Positions 1-8,919 of a stretch of DNA of 51,621 nucleotides are shown in pieces. The translations under genes were made by a program, and so were the position numbers. Each line of letters starts with the position of its first letter. Position 1 is the first letter of the stretch. This stretch comes from Xenococcus sp. MO_188.B8 (GTDB lineage Bacteria; Cyanobacteriota; Cyanobacteriia; Cyanobacteriales; Xenococcaceae), in NCBI GenBank assembly GCA_030065615.1, contig JASJDR010000034.1:1-51621 (forward strand), in the 5' to 3' direction. Under the pieces are notes generated by a model that was not told the origin of the DNA, did no database searches, and saw only the letters and a list, made by a program, of their open reading frames with translations.

Positions 1-88
1 AATCTTAGTAACTCGCTGTAATATACTGCGAACAATGAATAAAGAAATTAAAAACTTAACCCACTACCATTGGTTAATTAATACCTAA

Positions 89-123
89 TTTTAAAAGATG
101 GCTATCTAAATCGGATTTAGTAT
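89..123. repeat. Right end of a MITE-like element (TIR CGGATTTAGTAT)
   Basis: This segment ends in CGGATTTAGTAT and closely matches the right half of the complete element at 35207-35313, which ends CGGATTTGGTAT and carries the same TATCTAAATCGG core. I see no left terminal repeat in the 90 bases before it, so the element is either truncated or diverged. Its outer bases supply the stop codon of the minus-strand gene that follows. Confidence 0.6.
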
Positions 124-359
124 AAATTAGTTATATCCTTAGAAATTAAAGGATTATTTACATATGTTTTTACCTTTGTTGGATCAATTTCGCGATCAAA
201 GCCAATAGTAATCAACCAGAATTTTTTATCTTCCGATAATTCAGTTTCTTCAATTAATAAATTATCTAGATTGTTTCCCAAGATATCTTTAAAGTCAGTA
301 ACATAAGCTCGAACGCTATTAACCGCTGTTCTTAAATCAATTTCAGCCATAGTTATCAA
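117..359 (-). CDS. Small conserved-type hypothetical protein, C-terminus probably truncated
   Basis: The protein is about 80 aa; a second ATG four codons in (MAEIDLRTAV) is the more natural start. It is soluble and acidic, and the stretch FWLITIGFDREIDP looks like the core of a small alpha/beta protein. I do not recognise a function. The last codons run into the terminal repeat of a MITE-like element: the stop TAA lies inside the repeat word TACTAAATCCG. Homologues that I vaguely recall continue for another strand after this point, so truncation by insertion is likely. It sits downstream of metH on the same strand, about 100 bp away, and may be read through from it. Confidence 0.6.
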   Translation of the reverse strand: MITMAEIDLRTAVNSVRAYVTDFKDILGNNLDNLLIEETELSEDKKFWLITIGFDREIDPTKVKTYVNNPLISKDITNLY

Positions 360-463
360 TTATAGAAATAGAACTTCATTGATCATAAATAAAGTGGACA
401 AATTTCAACATCAATCACATAAGATATCTGTCAATTTAATTTTGCCCACCTTACCAACGTTAC

Positions 464-3400
464 TTAAGCACCAAAATATCTTGCTACAGGATGATAAGTA
501 ATAATCGCTGTAGTAGATTGTTCAGGATACAATTGCTCACTCTCATCCATATACATATTGATGCGTTTAGTATCTAATAACTCAAGTTGCTTGTATTGAT
601 CCTCTATATTAGGACAAGCAGGATAACCAAAGCTATACCGCGAACCACGATAGCGTTGTTGTAAGATATCTCTGATATTATCTGAATCTTCTGCGGCAAA
701 ACCTAACTCTCTACGTACCCTCGCATGAGTCCATTCTGCTAAGGCTTCCGCCATTTGGACAGCTAATCCATGATAATAGAGATAATCAGTGTATTGGTCA
801 TCTTTAAACAGCTTTTGAGCGTATTCTGTCGCTATTTCCCCGACTGTGACTGCTTGCATCGGGAAAACATCAATTATTCCTGATTCTTTAGTAGCAAAGA
901 AATCGGCAATACATAATCGTTTACCAGATTTTTGTCTGGGAAATTCAAATGATGTTACTAATTTTTCAGTATCTTTGGGGTCATAAACATATAAGGTATT
1001 TCCTTCGGCGCTACAGGGGAAATAACCATAAATTACTGAGGGATGTAATAGATTATCGCTAATGCTTCTTTGTTTCCATTCTTCTAAAATAGGATGAACT
1101 TTCCTCGCGAGAAATTCATCATATTCTTCTCTCGATTGTTCCTTAGGTTTTCTAAATTGCCATTGACCGACAAACAAAGCTTGTAAATCTAAATAGGGAA
1201 GAACTTCTTCGATAGGAATATCATTAGCTTCTAATATTTTCGTTCCCCAGAATGGCGGTTGAGGACGCTCAATATCTAAACCGACTTCCTCAGAACGACG
1301 AGTATCTATTACTACAGGCTCTTCTGGTTTGCTAACTTCGTCAACAAAGATTTTATCCCGATTTTCTCCTTCAAAGGGTTGTTCTGCACCATTATCCGTA
1401 GGATCGAACGGCCGTTCGCCCCTACCATTACCTTGTTCATCTAAGAATCCCTTAATGTCATCCCAATTATCCTCAGCTTTTGCGGGCATTAGTTTATCCA
1501 TAAAATGCAAATCTGCAAAAGCATCTTTCCCATAGATAACTTTACCTTTATAAGTATTTTGACAATCTTGATTAACAAATTTCGGCGTTAAGGCAGCACC
1601 ACCTAAGATAACAGGAACAGTAATACCTCTTTCGTTAAAAACTTCTAGATTATCTTTCATGAATGCAGTAGATTTTACGAGCAAGCCACTCATGGCAATA
1701 CAATCGGCCTTACTTTCTTCATAGGCTTGAATAATATTTTCTACTGGTTGTTTAATTCCCAGATTAATCACCTTATAACCATTATTGGAAAGAATAATAT
1801 CTACTAAATTTTTCCCAATATCATGGACATCCCCTTTAACAGTAGCAATCACAAAAGTTCCCTTACCCCGATCATCCGCTTCTTCCTTATCCATGTGTGG
1901 TTCTAAATGAGCTACTGCAGCCTTCATAGTTTGGGCTGATTGCAAAACAAAGGGTAATTGCATTTGTCCTGAACCAAATAATTCACCGACAACTTTCATG
2001 CCATCTAACAAGAAAGTATTGATAATATCTAGGGGAGGATAATCTTGCATCGCTTCGTTTAAAGCATCCTCTAAACCAATTCTTTCCCCGTCAATAATAT
2101 GACGTTTTAATCTTTCATCAATGGGCAGATTCTTATCAACAGCTTCGGATTTTTTCGCTTTCTTGCCAGCGAATAAAGTCGTTAGTTCTCCTAAAGGATC
2201 ATAGGTACAAACCTCACCATCAAATTCGCGCTTGTCATAAATTAAATCTTGACAAATCTTTTGATGGGATTCATCAATTTTAGAAAGGGGTAAAATCTTA
2301 CTGGCGTTAACAATAGCTGAATCCAATCCCACCTGCATACATTCGTGTAAGAAAACCGAATTTAAGACTTGTCGTGCCGCTAAGTTTAAACCAAAGGAAA
2401 CGTTAGAAACCCCCAGTAAAATATGACAACCTGGTAACTCTTCTCTAATTCTCTTAATTGCTTCAACGGTGGCTTTGCCATTTTCGCGATCTTCTTCAAT
2501 CCCTGTAGATACAGGTAAAGCTAGAGGATCGAAAAAGATTTCATGGGCAGGAATACCATATTCTAGAACTGCATTATAAGACCTTTTGGCAATTTCAAAT
2601 TTCTTATCCGCAGTTCGTCCCATACCATCTTCATCGATAGTGCCAATAACTACTCCAGCGCCGTAGATTTTGGCTAATTCTAATACTTTTAAAAATCTTT
2701 CTTCGCCATCTTCATAGTTAGTGGAGTTGAGGATACATTTACCACCAGCTACTTTTAATCCTGCTTCCATCTTCGTCCATTCGGTGGAATCAAGCATCAG
2801 AGGAAGAGTAACATTATTCACTAGGCGGGATGCTAATTCATGCATATCTTTTTCCCCGTCTCTTCCTACATAGTCCACGTTAACATCGAGAATATGTGCG
2901 CCTTCCTTTACCTGGGATTTTCCCATGGCAACTAGACTATCCCAGTTTTCTTCATTAAGCAGAGTACGGCATTTTTTAGAACCACTAGCATTTAATCTTT
3001 CCCCGACAATGAGGAAAGAATTATCTTGAATATAGGGTTGGGTGTTATAGATAGAAGCTGCGGAAGGTTCATAATGGGGATGACGTTCTTTGGGGGTTAA
3101 ATCTCCCGCCATCTCTGCAAGTTGCTGAATATGTTCGTAACGAGTACCGCAACAACCTCCGATAATTTGTACTCCCAAATCTTCGACAAAATGCATTAAT
3201 GACATCCGCAGTTCCATCGGTGTCAATTTATAATGGGCTTGTCCGCCAACATTTTCCGGTAAACCTGCATTGGGCACACAGGAAACAATAAATGGGGAAT
3301 GTTCCGACAAATGCTTGATATGTTCTTTCATCAAGTCGGGTCCTGTGGCGCAGTTGAGCCCTAAAATATCTATCGGATATGGTTCTAAAATTGCTAGGGC

Positions 3401-4033
3401 TGCTTCCATTGTTGAACCAGAAAGCATGGTCCCCATTTGTTCCATGGTAACAGATACCATTAAAGGTCTGCGATCGCCCTTCTTGGTAAAGACTTTTTCA
3501 ATTCCATTGAGTGCTGCTTTAATTTGCAACACATCCATACAAGTTTCGACTAAAAATAAATCTACCCCGCCGTCATATAGGGCTTCTGCTTGTTGTTCGT
3601 AGTTAGTCAACAGGGTGTCATAATCGATATGTCCCAAGGTCGGTAATTTTGTCCCTGGACCCATCGAACCGGCAACGAAACGGGGTTTTTCAGGAGTAGA
3701 ATATGCCTCTGTTAGTCTTTTAGCTAGTTCAGCAGCAGCTTTGTTAAGGTAGTAAGCCTGATCGGCTAAATCATATTCAGCGAGTACCATTGCCGTACCA
3801 CCAAAGGTATCGGTTTCAATGACATCCGCACCAGCTTCAAGAAAACCTCGGTGTACCTTCTCTACCGCCTCTGGTTTAGTATGTACCAGATATTCGTTAC
3901 ATCCTTCATATTCCGCACCACCGAAATCTTCGGCAGTGAGGTTTTGAGTTTGCAGATTGGTTCCCATACCCCCATCAAATACTAACACGGGGCGATCGGG
4001 ACTTTTCAGGCGATTTAAGAAAAGACTGTTCAT
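464..4033 (-). CDS. metH: Cobalamin-dependent methionine synthase MetH
   Basis: This is 5-methyltetrahydrofolate-homocysteine methyltransferase, which makes methionine by passing the methyl group through cob(I)alamin. All four modules are present. The homocysteine domain (about 1-310) carries zinc ligands C228, C294 and C295 (GGCCGT). The pterin-binding domain spans about 335-600. The B12 cap and Rossmann modules (about 640-860) carry DVHDIGKN, with the cobalt-ligand H737. The AdoMet activation domain (about 915-1189) contains YSFGYPACP. The length of 1189 aa is normal for the family. One oddity is a Gly/Asn/Pro-rich linker at about 867-890, between the B12 and activation domains, encoded by a palindromic repeat. 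No clear cobalamin riboswitch is visible upstream. Confidence 0.97.
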   Translation of the reverse strand: MNSLFLNRLKSPDRPVLVFDGGMGTNLQTQNLTAEDFGGAEYEGCNEYLVHTKPEAVEKVHRGFLEAGADVIETDTFGGTAMVLAEYDLADQAYYLNKAAAELAKRLTEAYSTPEKPRFVAGSMGPGTKLPTLGHIDYDTLLTNYEQQAEALYDGGVDLFLVETCMDVLQIKAALNGIEKVFTKKGDRRPLMVSVTMEQMGTMLSGSTMEAALAILEPYPIDILGLNCATGPDLMKEHIKHLSEHSPFIVSCVPNAGLPENVGGQAHYKLTPMELRMSLMHFVEDLGVQIIGGCCGTRYEHIQQLAEMAGDLTPKERHPHYEPSAASIYNTQPYIQDNSFLIVGERLNASGSKKCRTLLNEENWDSLVAMGKSQVKEGAHILDVNVDYVGRDGEKDMHELASRLVNNVTLPLMLDSTEWTKMEAGLKVAGGKCILNSTNYEDGEERFLKVLELAKIYGAGVVIGTIDEDGMGRTADKKFEIAKRSYNAVLEYGIPAHEIFFDPLALPVSTGIEEDRENGKATVEAIKRIREELPGCHILLGVSNVSFGLNLAARQVLNSVFLHECMQVGLDSAIVNASKILPLSKIDESHQKICQDLIYDKREFDGEVCTYDPLGELTTLFAGKKAKKSEAVDKNLPIDERLKRHIIDGERIGLEDALNEAMQDYPPLDIINTFLLDGMKVVGELFGSGQMQLPFVLQSAQTMKAAVAHLEPHMDKEEADDRGKGTFVIATVKGDVHDIGKNLVDIILSNNGYKVINLGIKQPVENIIQAYEESKADCIAMSGLLVKSTAFMKDNLEVFNERGITVPVILGGAALTPKFVNQDCQNTYKGKVIYGKDAFADLHFMDKLMPAKAEDNWDDIKGFLDEQGNGRGERPFDPTDNGAEQPFEGENRDKIFVDEVSKPEEPVVIDTRRSEEVGLDIERPQPPFWGTKILEANDIPIEEVLPYLDLQALFVGQWQFRKPKEQSREEYDEFLARKVHPILEEWKQRSISDNLLHPSVIYGYFPCSAEGNTLYVYDPKDTEKLVTSFEFPRQKSGKRLCIADFFATKESGIIDVFPMQAVTVGEIATEYAQKLFKDDQYTDYLYYHGLAVQMAEALAEWTHARVRRELGFAAEDSDNIRDILQQRYRGSRYSFGYPACPNIEDQYKQLELLDTKRINMYMDESEQLYPEQSTTAIITYHPVARYFGA
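1398..1425. repeat. Palindromic repeat (GTAGG..CGAACG/..CGCCCCTAC) inside metH
   Basis: The arms GTAGGATCGAACG and GTTCGCCCCTAC form a near-perfect palindrome centred on GGCC. The same outer arms, GTAGGGGCG and CGCCCCTAC, flank a different centre at 12887-12914. The copy lies in frame in metH and encodes part of the inter-domain linker near residues 870-879. Confidence 0.65.
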
Positions 4034-4285
4034 GGTTCGCGGCTGCGGATCAACAGGTTAAGGTTTACATTGGTTTTATTATAAGTCTCTGTTTTGGGAA
4101 AGGGAAAGAGTATCTCGCGCAGAGTCGATGATTCTCGAATGGTGAAATATACGCAGTCAGATCCAATAGTATGTTTTTTGTACTAGAAAAAATAATCCAA
4201 CAAAACAAGTATTTAAAATCTTCAATTGTTTTTTGGGTTTAATGCATATGTTTATTTTACCTTTATTATTTAAAATAAACACAAA

Positions 4286-5191
4286 TTAGGACATGTTTTC
4301 TGGTTTAAAAGATGCAATTTTTGCTTCATATTCTGATTTTGAAAGAATTCCATCCTCTACCGCTTGTTTTAACTTAATGATGTATGATGACTTTTGTGCT
4401 TCGAAACGTTGATTACGAATTTGCTCTTCTACTAAATTACGAACTTCTGTTACCTTTGCTTCGTATTCGTCTTCTGATAAAATGCCTTGGATAAAAGCTT
4501 GTTCTAGCTTTGCCATTTTTGCTTCAACTGCAAAATCAATTTCATATCTTTCAATTATTAGCTCTAATTCTCTTTTTTTAAATTCAAATTCATCTTTAGT
4601 TAAGACCTGTTCTTGATAAGCTATTTCAAGTTTTAATAATTCTTCTTTGACTTTTTCTTCTGCTTTACTTCTCGGAGAATTGATCTTATATAATTCGAGT
4701 TTTTGTTCCTCATCTACATTATCTTGAAGAGTTATATTGGATAGCAAATCATCTTTTGAGATAATAAATTGTTGTTGAGAGTTCACCTCATTTTTGATTT
4801 TTTTATAATTTAGAGTATTTTCTATATAGTTAATGAGATTAGCTTCTACAACTAAAGCCCATCCAGCTCCAGCCAAACCAGTTAAAACTGTAAAGCCTCC
4901 AGTAAACATTGCCGTAAAACCAGCTCCAGCTATATTTGTAATCCATTTCCCTGTGCTAGTCTCAACAATAAACTCATTATCAGTATCTGTAGACCAAATA
5001 ATTTTAACTTTAAAAGCTTGATTAGTTCCCGTTAATGTTCTAAGAGTTCCCGTTTTTTTAGCTTGAATTAGATATTCATTATCCTTTTCTACTGAATCAA
5101 CTAGATATTGTTTTTCTTTAAACCAAAGAATTAATTTTTTGTATAAATTACTTAAGTCTTTTTCCTGCGAAATAAAATAGTTAACTGCCAT
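4286..5191 (-). CDS. Membrane-associated protein with three SHOCT-like C-terminal repeats
   Basis: I do not recognise this 301-aa protein as a named family. The N-terminal 80 residues look globular. Residues about 84-120 form a Gly/Ala-rich hydrophobic stretch able to make one hairpin or two short membrane segments (FTAMFTGGFTVLTGLAGAGW). After a charged linker come three copies of a short helical motif of the SHOCT type, with the pattern L..a...g.Ls..Eye.K: about 183-209 (VLTKDEFEFKKREL), 225-250 (GILSEDEYEAKVTEV) and 270-295 (GILSKSEYEAKI). SHOCT motifs are usually single C-terminal oligomerisation or peptide-binding motifs. It lies 370 bp downstream of the CHAT fusion gene on the same strand; any functional link is inference. 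Confidence 0.6.
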   Translation of the reverse strand: MAVNYFISQEKDLSNLYKKLILWFKEKQYLVDSVEKDNEYLIQAKKTGTLRTLTGTNQAFKVKIIWSTDTDNEFIVETSTGKWITNIAGAGFTAMFTGGFTVLTGLAGAGWALVVEANLINYIENTLNYKKIKNEVNSQQQFIISKDDLLSNITLQDNVDEEQKLELYKINSPRSKAEEKVKEELLKLEIAYQEQVLTKDEFEFKKRELELIIERYEIDFAVEAKMAKLEQAFIQGILSEDEYEAKVTEVRNLVEEQIRNQRFEAQKSSYIIKLKQAVEDGILSKSEYEAKIASFKPENMS

Positions 5192-5561
5192 GGAAATGTA
5201 AAGCCAATTTTTTTGCTCATACCATATTTTAATGTAAATTTGATTTTTTTATTAGCATGTGATTGAGATTCTTTTATTTTTTAATAAACATTAAATATAA
5301 ATTCTGTATATATTGGTCACTCTATTTTAAAAATTATGCTGTAGTTGAGATTAATATTTAAAATAATAATAGATAGAAAAGAAATTAAAATACGATTTAT
5401 AAAAAATTTTTCATGATTATCGTGATCACTAATCTAAAACCTGTCATAATTTTTTGATCGTTTCACACTAACATAAAGCGGATTTATCATCCTCATTAAT
5501 GTCGTTTTCTATGCTCTTCTAAATAGGCAATCATATATCTAAAACCATCATCAAGAACTTC
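5192..5561. other. AT-rich intergenic region, no gene seen
   Basis: This 370-bp spacer lies between two minus-strand genes. It is strongly AT-rich and has stop codons in all frames. I see no RNA gene, no clear terminator and no repeat shared with other parts of the window. Its length suggests that the SHOCT-like gene has its own promoter here. Confidence 0.6.
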
Positions 5562-7751
5562 TTACCAGGCATCTTTAATATCTTTTTTAGTATGTCCTCT
5601 TTTATTAAGATTACAGAATTCATCAAAAGGGGATTTATTATTTATTTTGCTATGGCTTGGCCCGCAAATGGTACATATCAAAGCACGTTGAAAGTTTTTA
5701 AAATCATCTTGATTAATTTGAAATTCTTTTTTCTTGAAATGAACATGCTTCTCTGCAATTCGACTTAGAATATTATTCTCGTCTAAAATTCTTTGTCTCT
5801 GAGGTATATTTTCTTCAACTGCATGAGAAAATTCTTCTTGATCATGGAAAGCAATCAGAAGAAGCATGGCCTCTTTTATAACTTGACGATGATTCTTCCA
5901 ACTTGCTTCATCTGCTTTTAGGGAGCCGAAAAATGCTTCAAACTTCTCATGATTATGAGTAAAGTGTTTGAAATTGTCATAAAACGCATCGATAAAATCA
6001 TCTTCTTTCTTTAAGCATCTAGCCAGGCTTTCCTTAGCAAGAATATACTCATACTTCCTTTCTATAACATTTCCAGCATCCTTGAGAGAATTATAGCGCT
6101 TTGAAGGCTCCAGTGAAATCATTTTTAGTATGGCCTGTTTGAAAGAATCTGGACAGTCCCTTACTGATTCAAGCTGTGTTTGATCTTTGAAGGCGAAAAG
6201 ATCTTCATCAAGAAGATTCCCCTTTAAGATATCAAATTCTTCTTTTGGATTGTCTCTGAATTTATCCTCATCAAATTCTTTCAGAAAACAAGGTAACTTA
6301 TTTGTAAGTAGTTCATAGGCTAAAAGCCCTATCATATATTGATCTGTCTTTTTATGATCAATATCAAATTGAGAAGGACCGAATAACTCGGGAGTAATAC
6401 TATATGCAATATCCTCAAGAATATAATTTAATTTTACTTTTCTTTCTAGTTTGTCTAAGTTTTCTAAGTTCTCCACTCTTCTTTCGAGTTGACTAAGAAG
6501 TTCTTCTTGATTGGAAAAATATCGATGCAACGGAGATATAAATGGCTCATATTTTTCCAGGGGATTTTTTAGTTTCACAGAATCAGGAGGAGTTTCTCTC
6601 AACATGATATTTGATGGTTTGATATTCCCATGGCAATATCCTTTATTGTGAATGCGAACAACTGATGAAATAATGGCTAGAATCAGTTCGCGAACCTCTC
6701 TGGGTTGAAGTTCTGTATTGTGTTCTCTATGAGTTCTGATAGAATCTCCTTTAATTAGCTGAATAACAAAGTAAGGAACACTATTTTCTTTAATACTTAT
6801 ATCAAAGCTTTCCAAAATATGGGCATCATATATAGTCATGAAGTTTGGCTCATCTGAAAGCTTGCAACCCCTTTCCACGGCTTCTTTAAATCGCTGAAAT
6901 TCCACTTCGTTGTTGCTATGTATTTTTTGGTTATTATCTGGTAGCTTTAATGCCTTAAAAACTACTTTTCGACCTAGAACCTCGTCCATAGCTTCACAGA
7001 CTAATGCTAAATCTCCTTCATGGGCAAACCTTGGAGTCAGTCCAGACAAGACATATCTTCCTCTACTCTTGAGGAAAGCTTTAAGTTTCTTGTAAGTTTC
7101 GCGTGCAATTTCACTAAACACTGAAGTAGATGGAGAAGCATGGGAATTTTTTTGAAAATTTTTGAAGACAGGAGTATGTTCCTCTGGAATTCCTTGTAGT
7201 GCGATCTCATCACAGCCACCTTTGTAAGCATCTTCATAAGACCAACCAGCCCCTAATTCATCATAGAAACCAACTGCAAATTGAATCGCGGCATTGTCTC
7301 CAATAGCACTATTCATAGCGACTACATAATCAATATGTTTTGCGATCTCATTTGCTTGAGTCTCTGTATAGCAAGCGTTGAGAACAACACATTCCAGTCC
7401 TCGTTCAGCAAATCGTTTAAACAAATTTGCTAAAGCTTGGGTTGAGACAAGTTGGGCTTTTCCTGAAACATCTTCGAGAAATAAACCATTTTCACCTGAA
7501 GCATGTCCGCAAAAGTGAACAATCTGGGGGTTACAATCTAACAAAGCACGATGTAAATCACGAGGACCAACTGCCCAGCGTTCCTCTAAAGTAAATTCAT
7601 CTTTATACTTCGATCTTTGCAAACCCTTTTTAATTTCTTGTACTTCTTTTCCTAAGCGCACCCTCGCTTTATCTGTAGGGCTAGAAGCTAAAATTAAAAT
7701 TGTTTTATGAGAACCACTTTGAATATTTTCTGGTTGAGTCAAGCAGGGCAA
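5562..7751 (-). CDS. CHAT protease - pseudokinase - globin-like fusion protein
   Basis: This 729-aa protein has three parts. Residues about 14-195 form a CHAT (caspase/separase-like) domain with catalytic His83 in FCGHAS and Cys127 in LNACYT. Residues about 228-570 form a protein-kinase-like fold: K266 sits in the VVFKALK strand, but the catalytic loop reads HGNIKPSN (374-381), so the catalytic Asp is Asn, and no DFG motif is visible. This indicates a pseudokinase. Residues about 570-700 resemble a bacterial globin: FYDNF around Y591 (B10), FFG at 607-609 (CD1 region), and IAEKH with H669 at the proximal F8 position, matching the IAVKH of Vitreoscilla haemoglobin. No membrane segment or signal peptide is seen. 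A sensor-regulated protease is inference. CHAT and the kinase-like part are confident; the globin part is probable. Confidence 0.85.
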   Translation of the reverse strand: MPCLTQPENIQSGSHKTILILASSPTDKARVRLGKEVQEIKKGLQRSKYKDEFTLEERWAVGPRDLHRALLDCNPQIVHFCGHASGENGLFLEDVSGKAQLVSTQALANLFKRFAERGLECVVLNACYTETQANEIAKHIDYVVAMNSAIGDNAAIQFAVGFYDELGAGWSYEDAYKGGCDEIALQGIPEEHTPVFKNFQKNSHASPSTSVFSEIARETYKKLKAFLKSRGRYVLSGLTPRFAHEGDLALVCEAMDEVLGRKVVFKALKLPDNNQKIHSNNEVEFQRFKEAVERGCKLSDEPNFMTIYDAHILESFDISIKENSVPYFVIQLIKGDSIRTHREHNTELQPREVRELILAIISSVVRIHNKGYCHGNIKPSNIMLRETPPDSVKLKNPLEKYEPFISPLHRYFSNQEELLSQLERRVENLENLDKLERKVKLNYILEDIAYSITPELFGPSQFDIDHKKTDQYMIGLLAYELLTNKLPCFLKEFDEDKFRDNPKEEFDILKGNLLDEDLFAFKDQTQLESVRDCPDSFKQAILKMISLEPSKRYNSLKDAGNVIERKYEYILAKESLARCLKKEDDFIDAFYDNFKHFTHNHEKFEAFFGSLKADEASWKNHRQVIKEAMLLLIAFHDQEEFSHAVEENIPQRQRILDENNILSRIAEKHVHFKKKEFQINQDDFKNFQRALICTICGPSHSKINNKSPFDEFCNLNKRGHTKKDIKDAW

Positions 7752-8024
7752 CTCCTCTTTTAGTTTGGAAACTCCTCTTTTTATTTTAGGTAACTGCTAC
7801 ATATTTCGCAAACTTGTCATAATCCAAGTCGAAAATCGCAAGATTTGGTTAATGAACATTTTACAAACAGTAGATAGTTTAATTTATATATAGAGCTTTA
7901 TCTTGAACCTGTAGAAGACAATATCACTAATAACAAAGATATTATTGTTCGGAAATTAGTAATATGAGCAAAGTTACAAGTCTTTCTTCCAAAAATAATT
8001 TTGTATAAAATTAGAAGATTAACA

Positions 8025-8342
8025 ATGATTCTAGAAGTTGCTATTCTCAATATCAAATCAGGAATGAGTAATGATTTTGAACGTGCTTTTCAACAAGCTT
8101 CCTCTATTATTGCCTCAATGCCTGGATATATATCTCATGACTTACAAAAATGTATAGAGAAAAAAGATCAATATTTATTACTTGTTTACTGGGAAACTCT
8201 TAAAGATCATACTGTTGGCTTTCGTCAATCAATTGAATACGAAACTTGGAAAAAATTGTTACATCACTTTTATGAGCCATTTCCGATAGTAGAGCATTAC
8301 TATTCTGTTATTGATTCAAGTAATAAATTATCAATTAGGTGA
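8025..8342 (+). CDS. Antibiotic biosynthesis monooxygenase (ABM) family protein
   Basis: The protein is 105 aa from the ATG at 8025 (MILEVAIL); an upstream TTG at 8001 in the same frame is less likely. The sequence has the ABM ferredoxin-like pattern: a first strand VAILNIK, a helix with FERAFQQASSIIASMPGY, then LLLVYWETLKDH and a C-terminal helix ending in HHFYEPFPIVEHY. Members are small dimeric proteins. Some are quinol or heme oxygenases and many have no known substrate, so none is assigned. It is transcribed divergently from the CHAT gene and sits 13 bp upstream of a GNAT gene on the same strand, probably as one transcript. Confidence 0.75.
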   Translation: MILEVAILNIKSGMSNDFERAFQQASSIIASMPGYISHDLQKCIEKKDQYLLLVYWETLKDHTVGFRQSIEYETWKKLLHHFYEPFPIVEHYYSVIDSSNKLSIR

Positions 8343-8355
8343 ATGCAATTTGTTC

Positions 8356-8778
8356 ATGGAATATACTATTCGTCAAGCAACCAAAAAAGACCTTGATACT
8401 CTAGATCGCATTCATACAGAAAATATGAAAGGATATGTAGAAAAAGTTTATCCTTGGAATCCAACATTATTTCGCGATCGCTTCATAGCACAAGAGTATC
8501 AAATCCTTGAAATTCAAGATAAAATAATTGGCTTTATCAAAGTTGTTAGATATGATAGGGAAATTTATTTAGGAGAAATTCAAATTGAGAGCAATTATCA
8601 GAAACAAGGAATTGGAACAAGTTTAATCACACCGCTAATTCAAGAAGCACAGATTAACAATCAAAAATTGTGGTTAAAAGTTGTCAAAGGAAATCCTGCT
8701 GAGAGACTATATAAAAGATTGGGATTTACTGTATTTGAAAAATCCCATACTCATAATAAAATGAAAATAAATTTTTAG
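8356..8778 (+). CDS. GNAT-family N-acetyltransferase
   Basis: The protein is 140 aa from ATG 8356 (MEYTIRQATKKDLDTL), a typical GNAT N-terminus; the same frame is open further upstream but overlaps the ABM gene. The acetyl-CoA binding motif A is visible as YQKQGIGTSLI, preceded by the strand YLGEIQIES. The C-terminal motif B reads NPAERLYKRLGF. The substrate cannot be read from the sequence. The short distance to the ABM-family gene suggests co-transcription. Confidence 0.85.
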   Translation: MEYTIRQATKKDLDTLDRIHTENMKGYVEKVYPWNPTLFRDRFIAQEYQILEIQDKIIGFIKVVRYDREIYLGEIQIESNYQKQGIGTSLITPLIQEAQINNQKLWLKVVKGNPAERLYKRLGFTVFEKSHTHNKMKINF

Positions 8779-8895
8779 AATCGTATCATATCATTTATTT
8801 ATAGTGACTCATTGTTTGCTACTTGAGATAGTTAACAATTAAAGTGTTCCCAAATCTCTCAAATCAATTAAATTTAATGATATCTTTGACCTTAT

Positions 8896-8919
8896 ACTTA
8901 TTACTTATTACTTATTACT
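8896..8919. repeat. Heptamer tandem repeat (ACTTATT)n at the end of larC
   Basis: Three full tandem copies of ACTTATT plus partial copies form a short tandemly repeated repetitive (STRR) sequence of the kind common in cyanobacteria. On the minus strand the repeat encodes the last larC residues (VISNK) and the stop codon. Confidence 0.7.

Noticed and set aside
4034-4285. Cobalamin riboswitch upstream of metH
   Set aside because: I looked for the B12 box and the characteristic stems and found none in the 250-bp leader.
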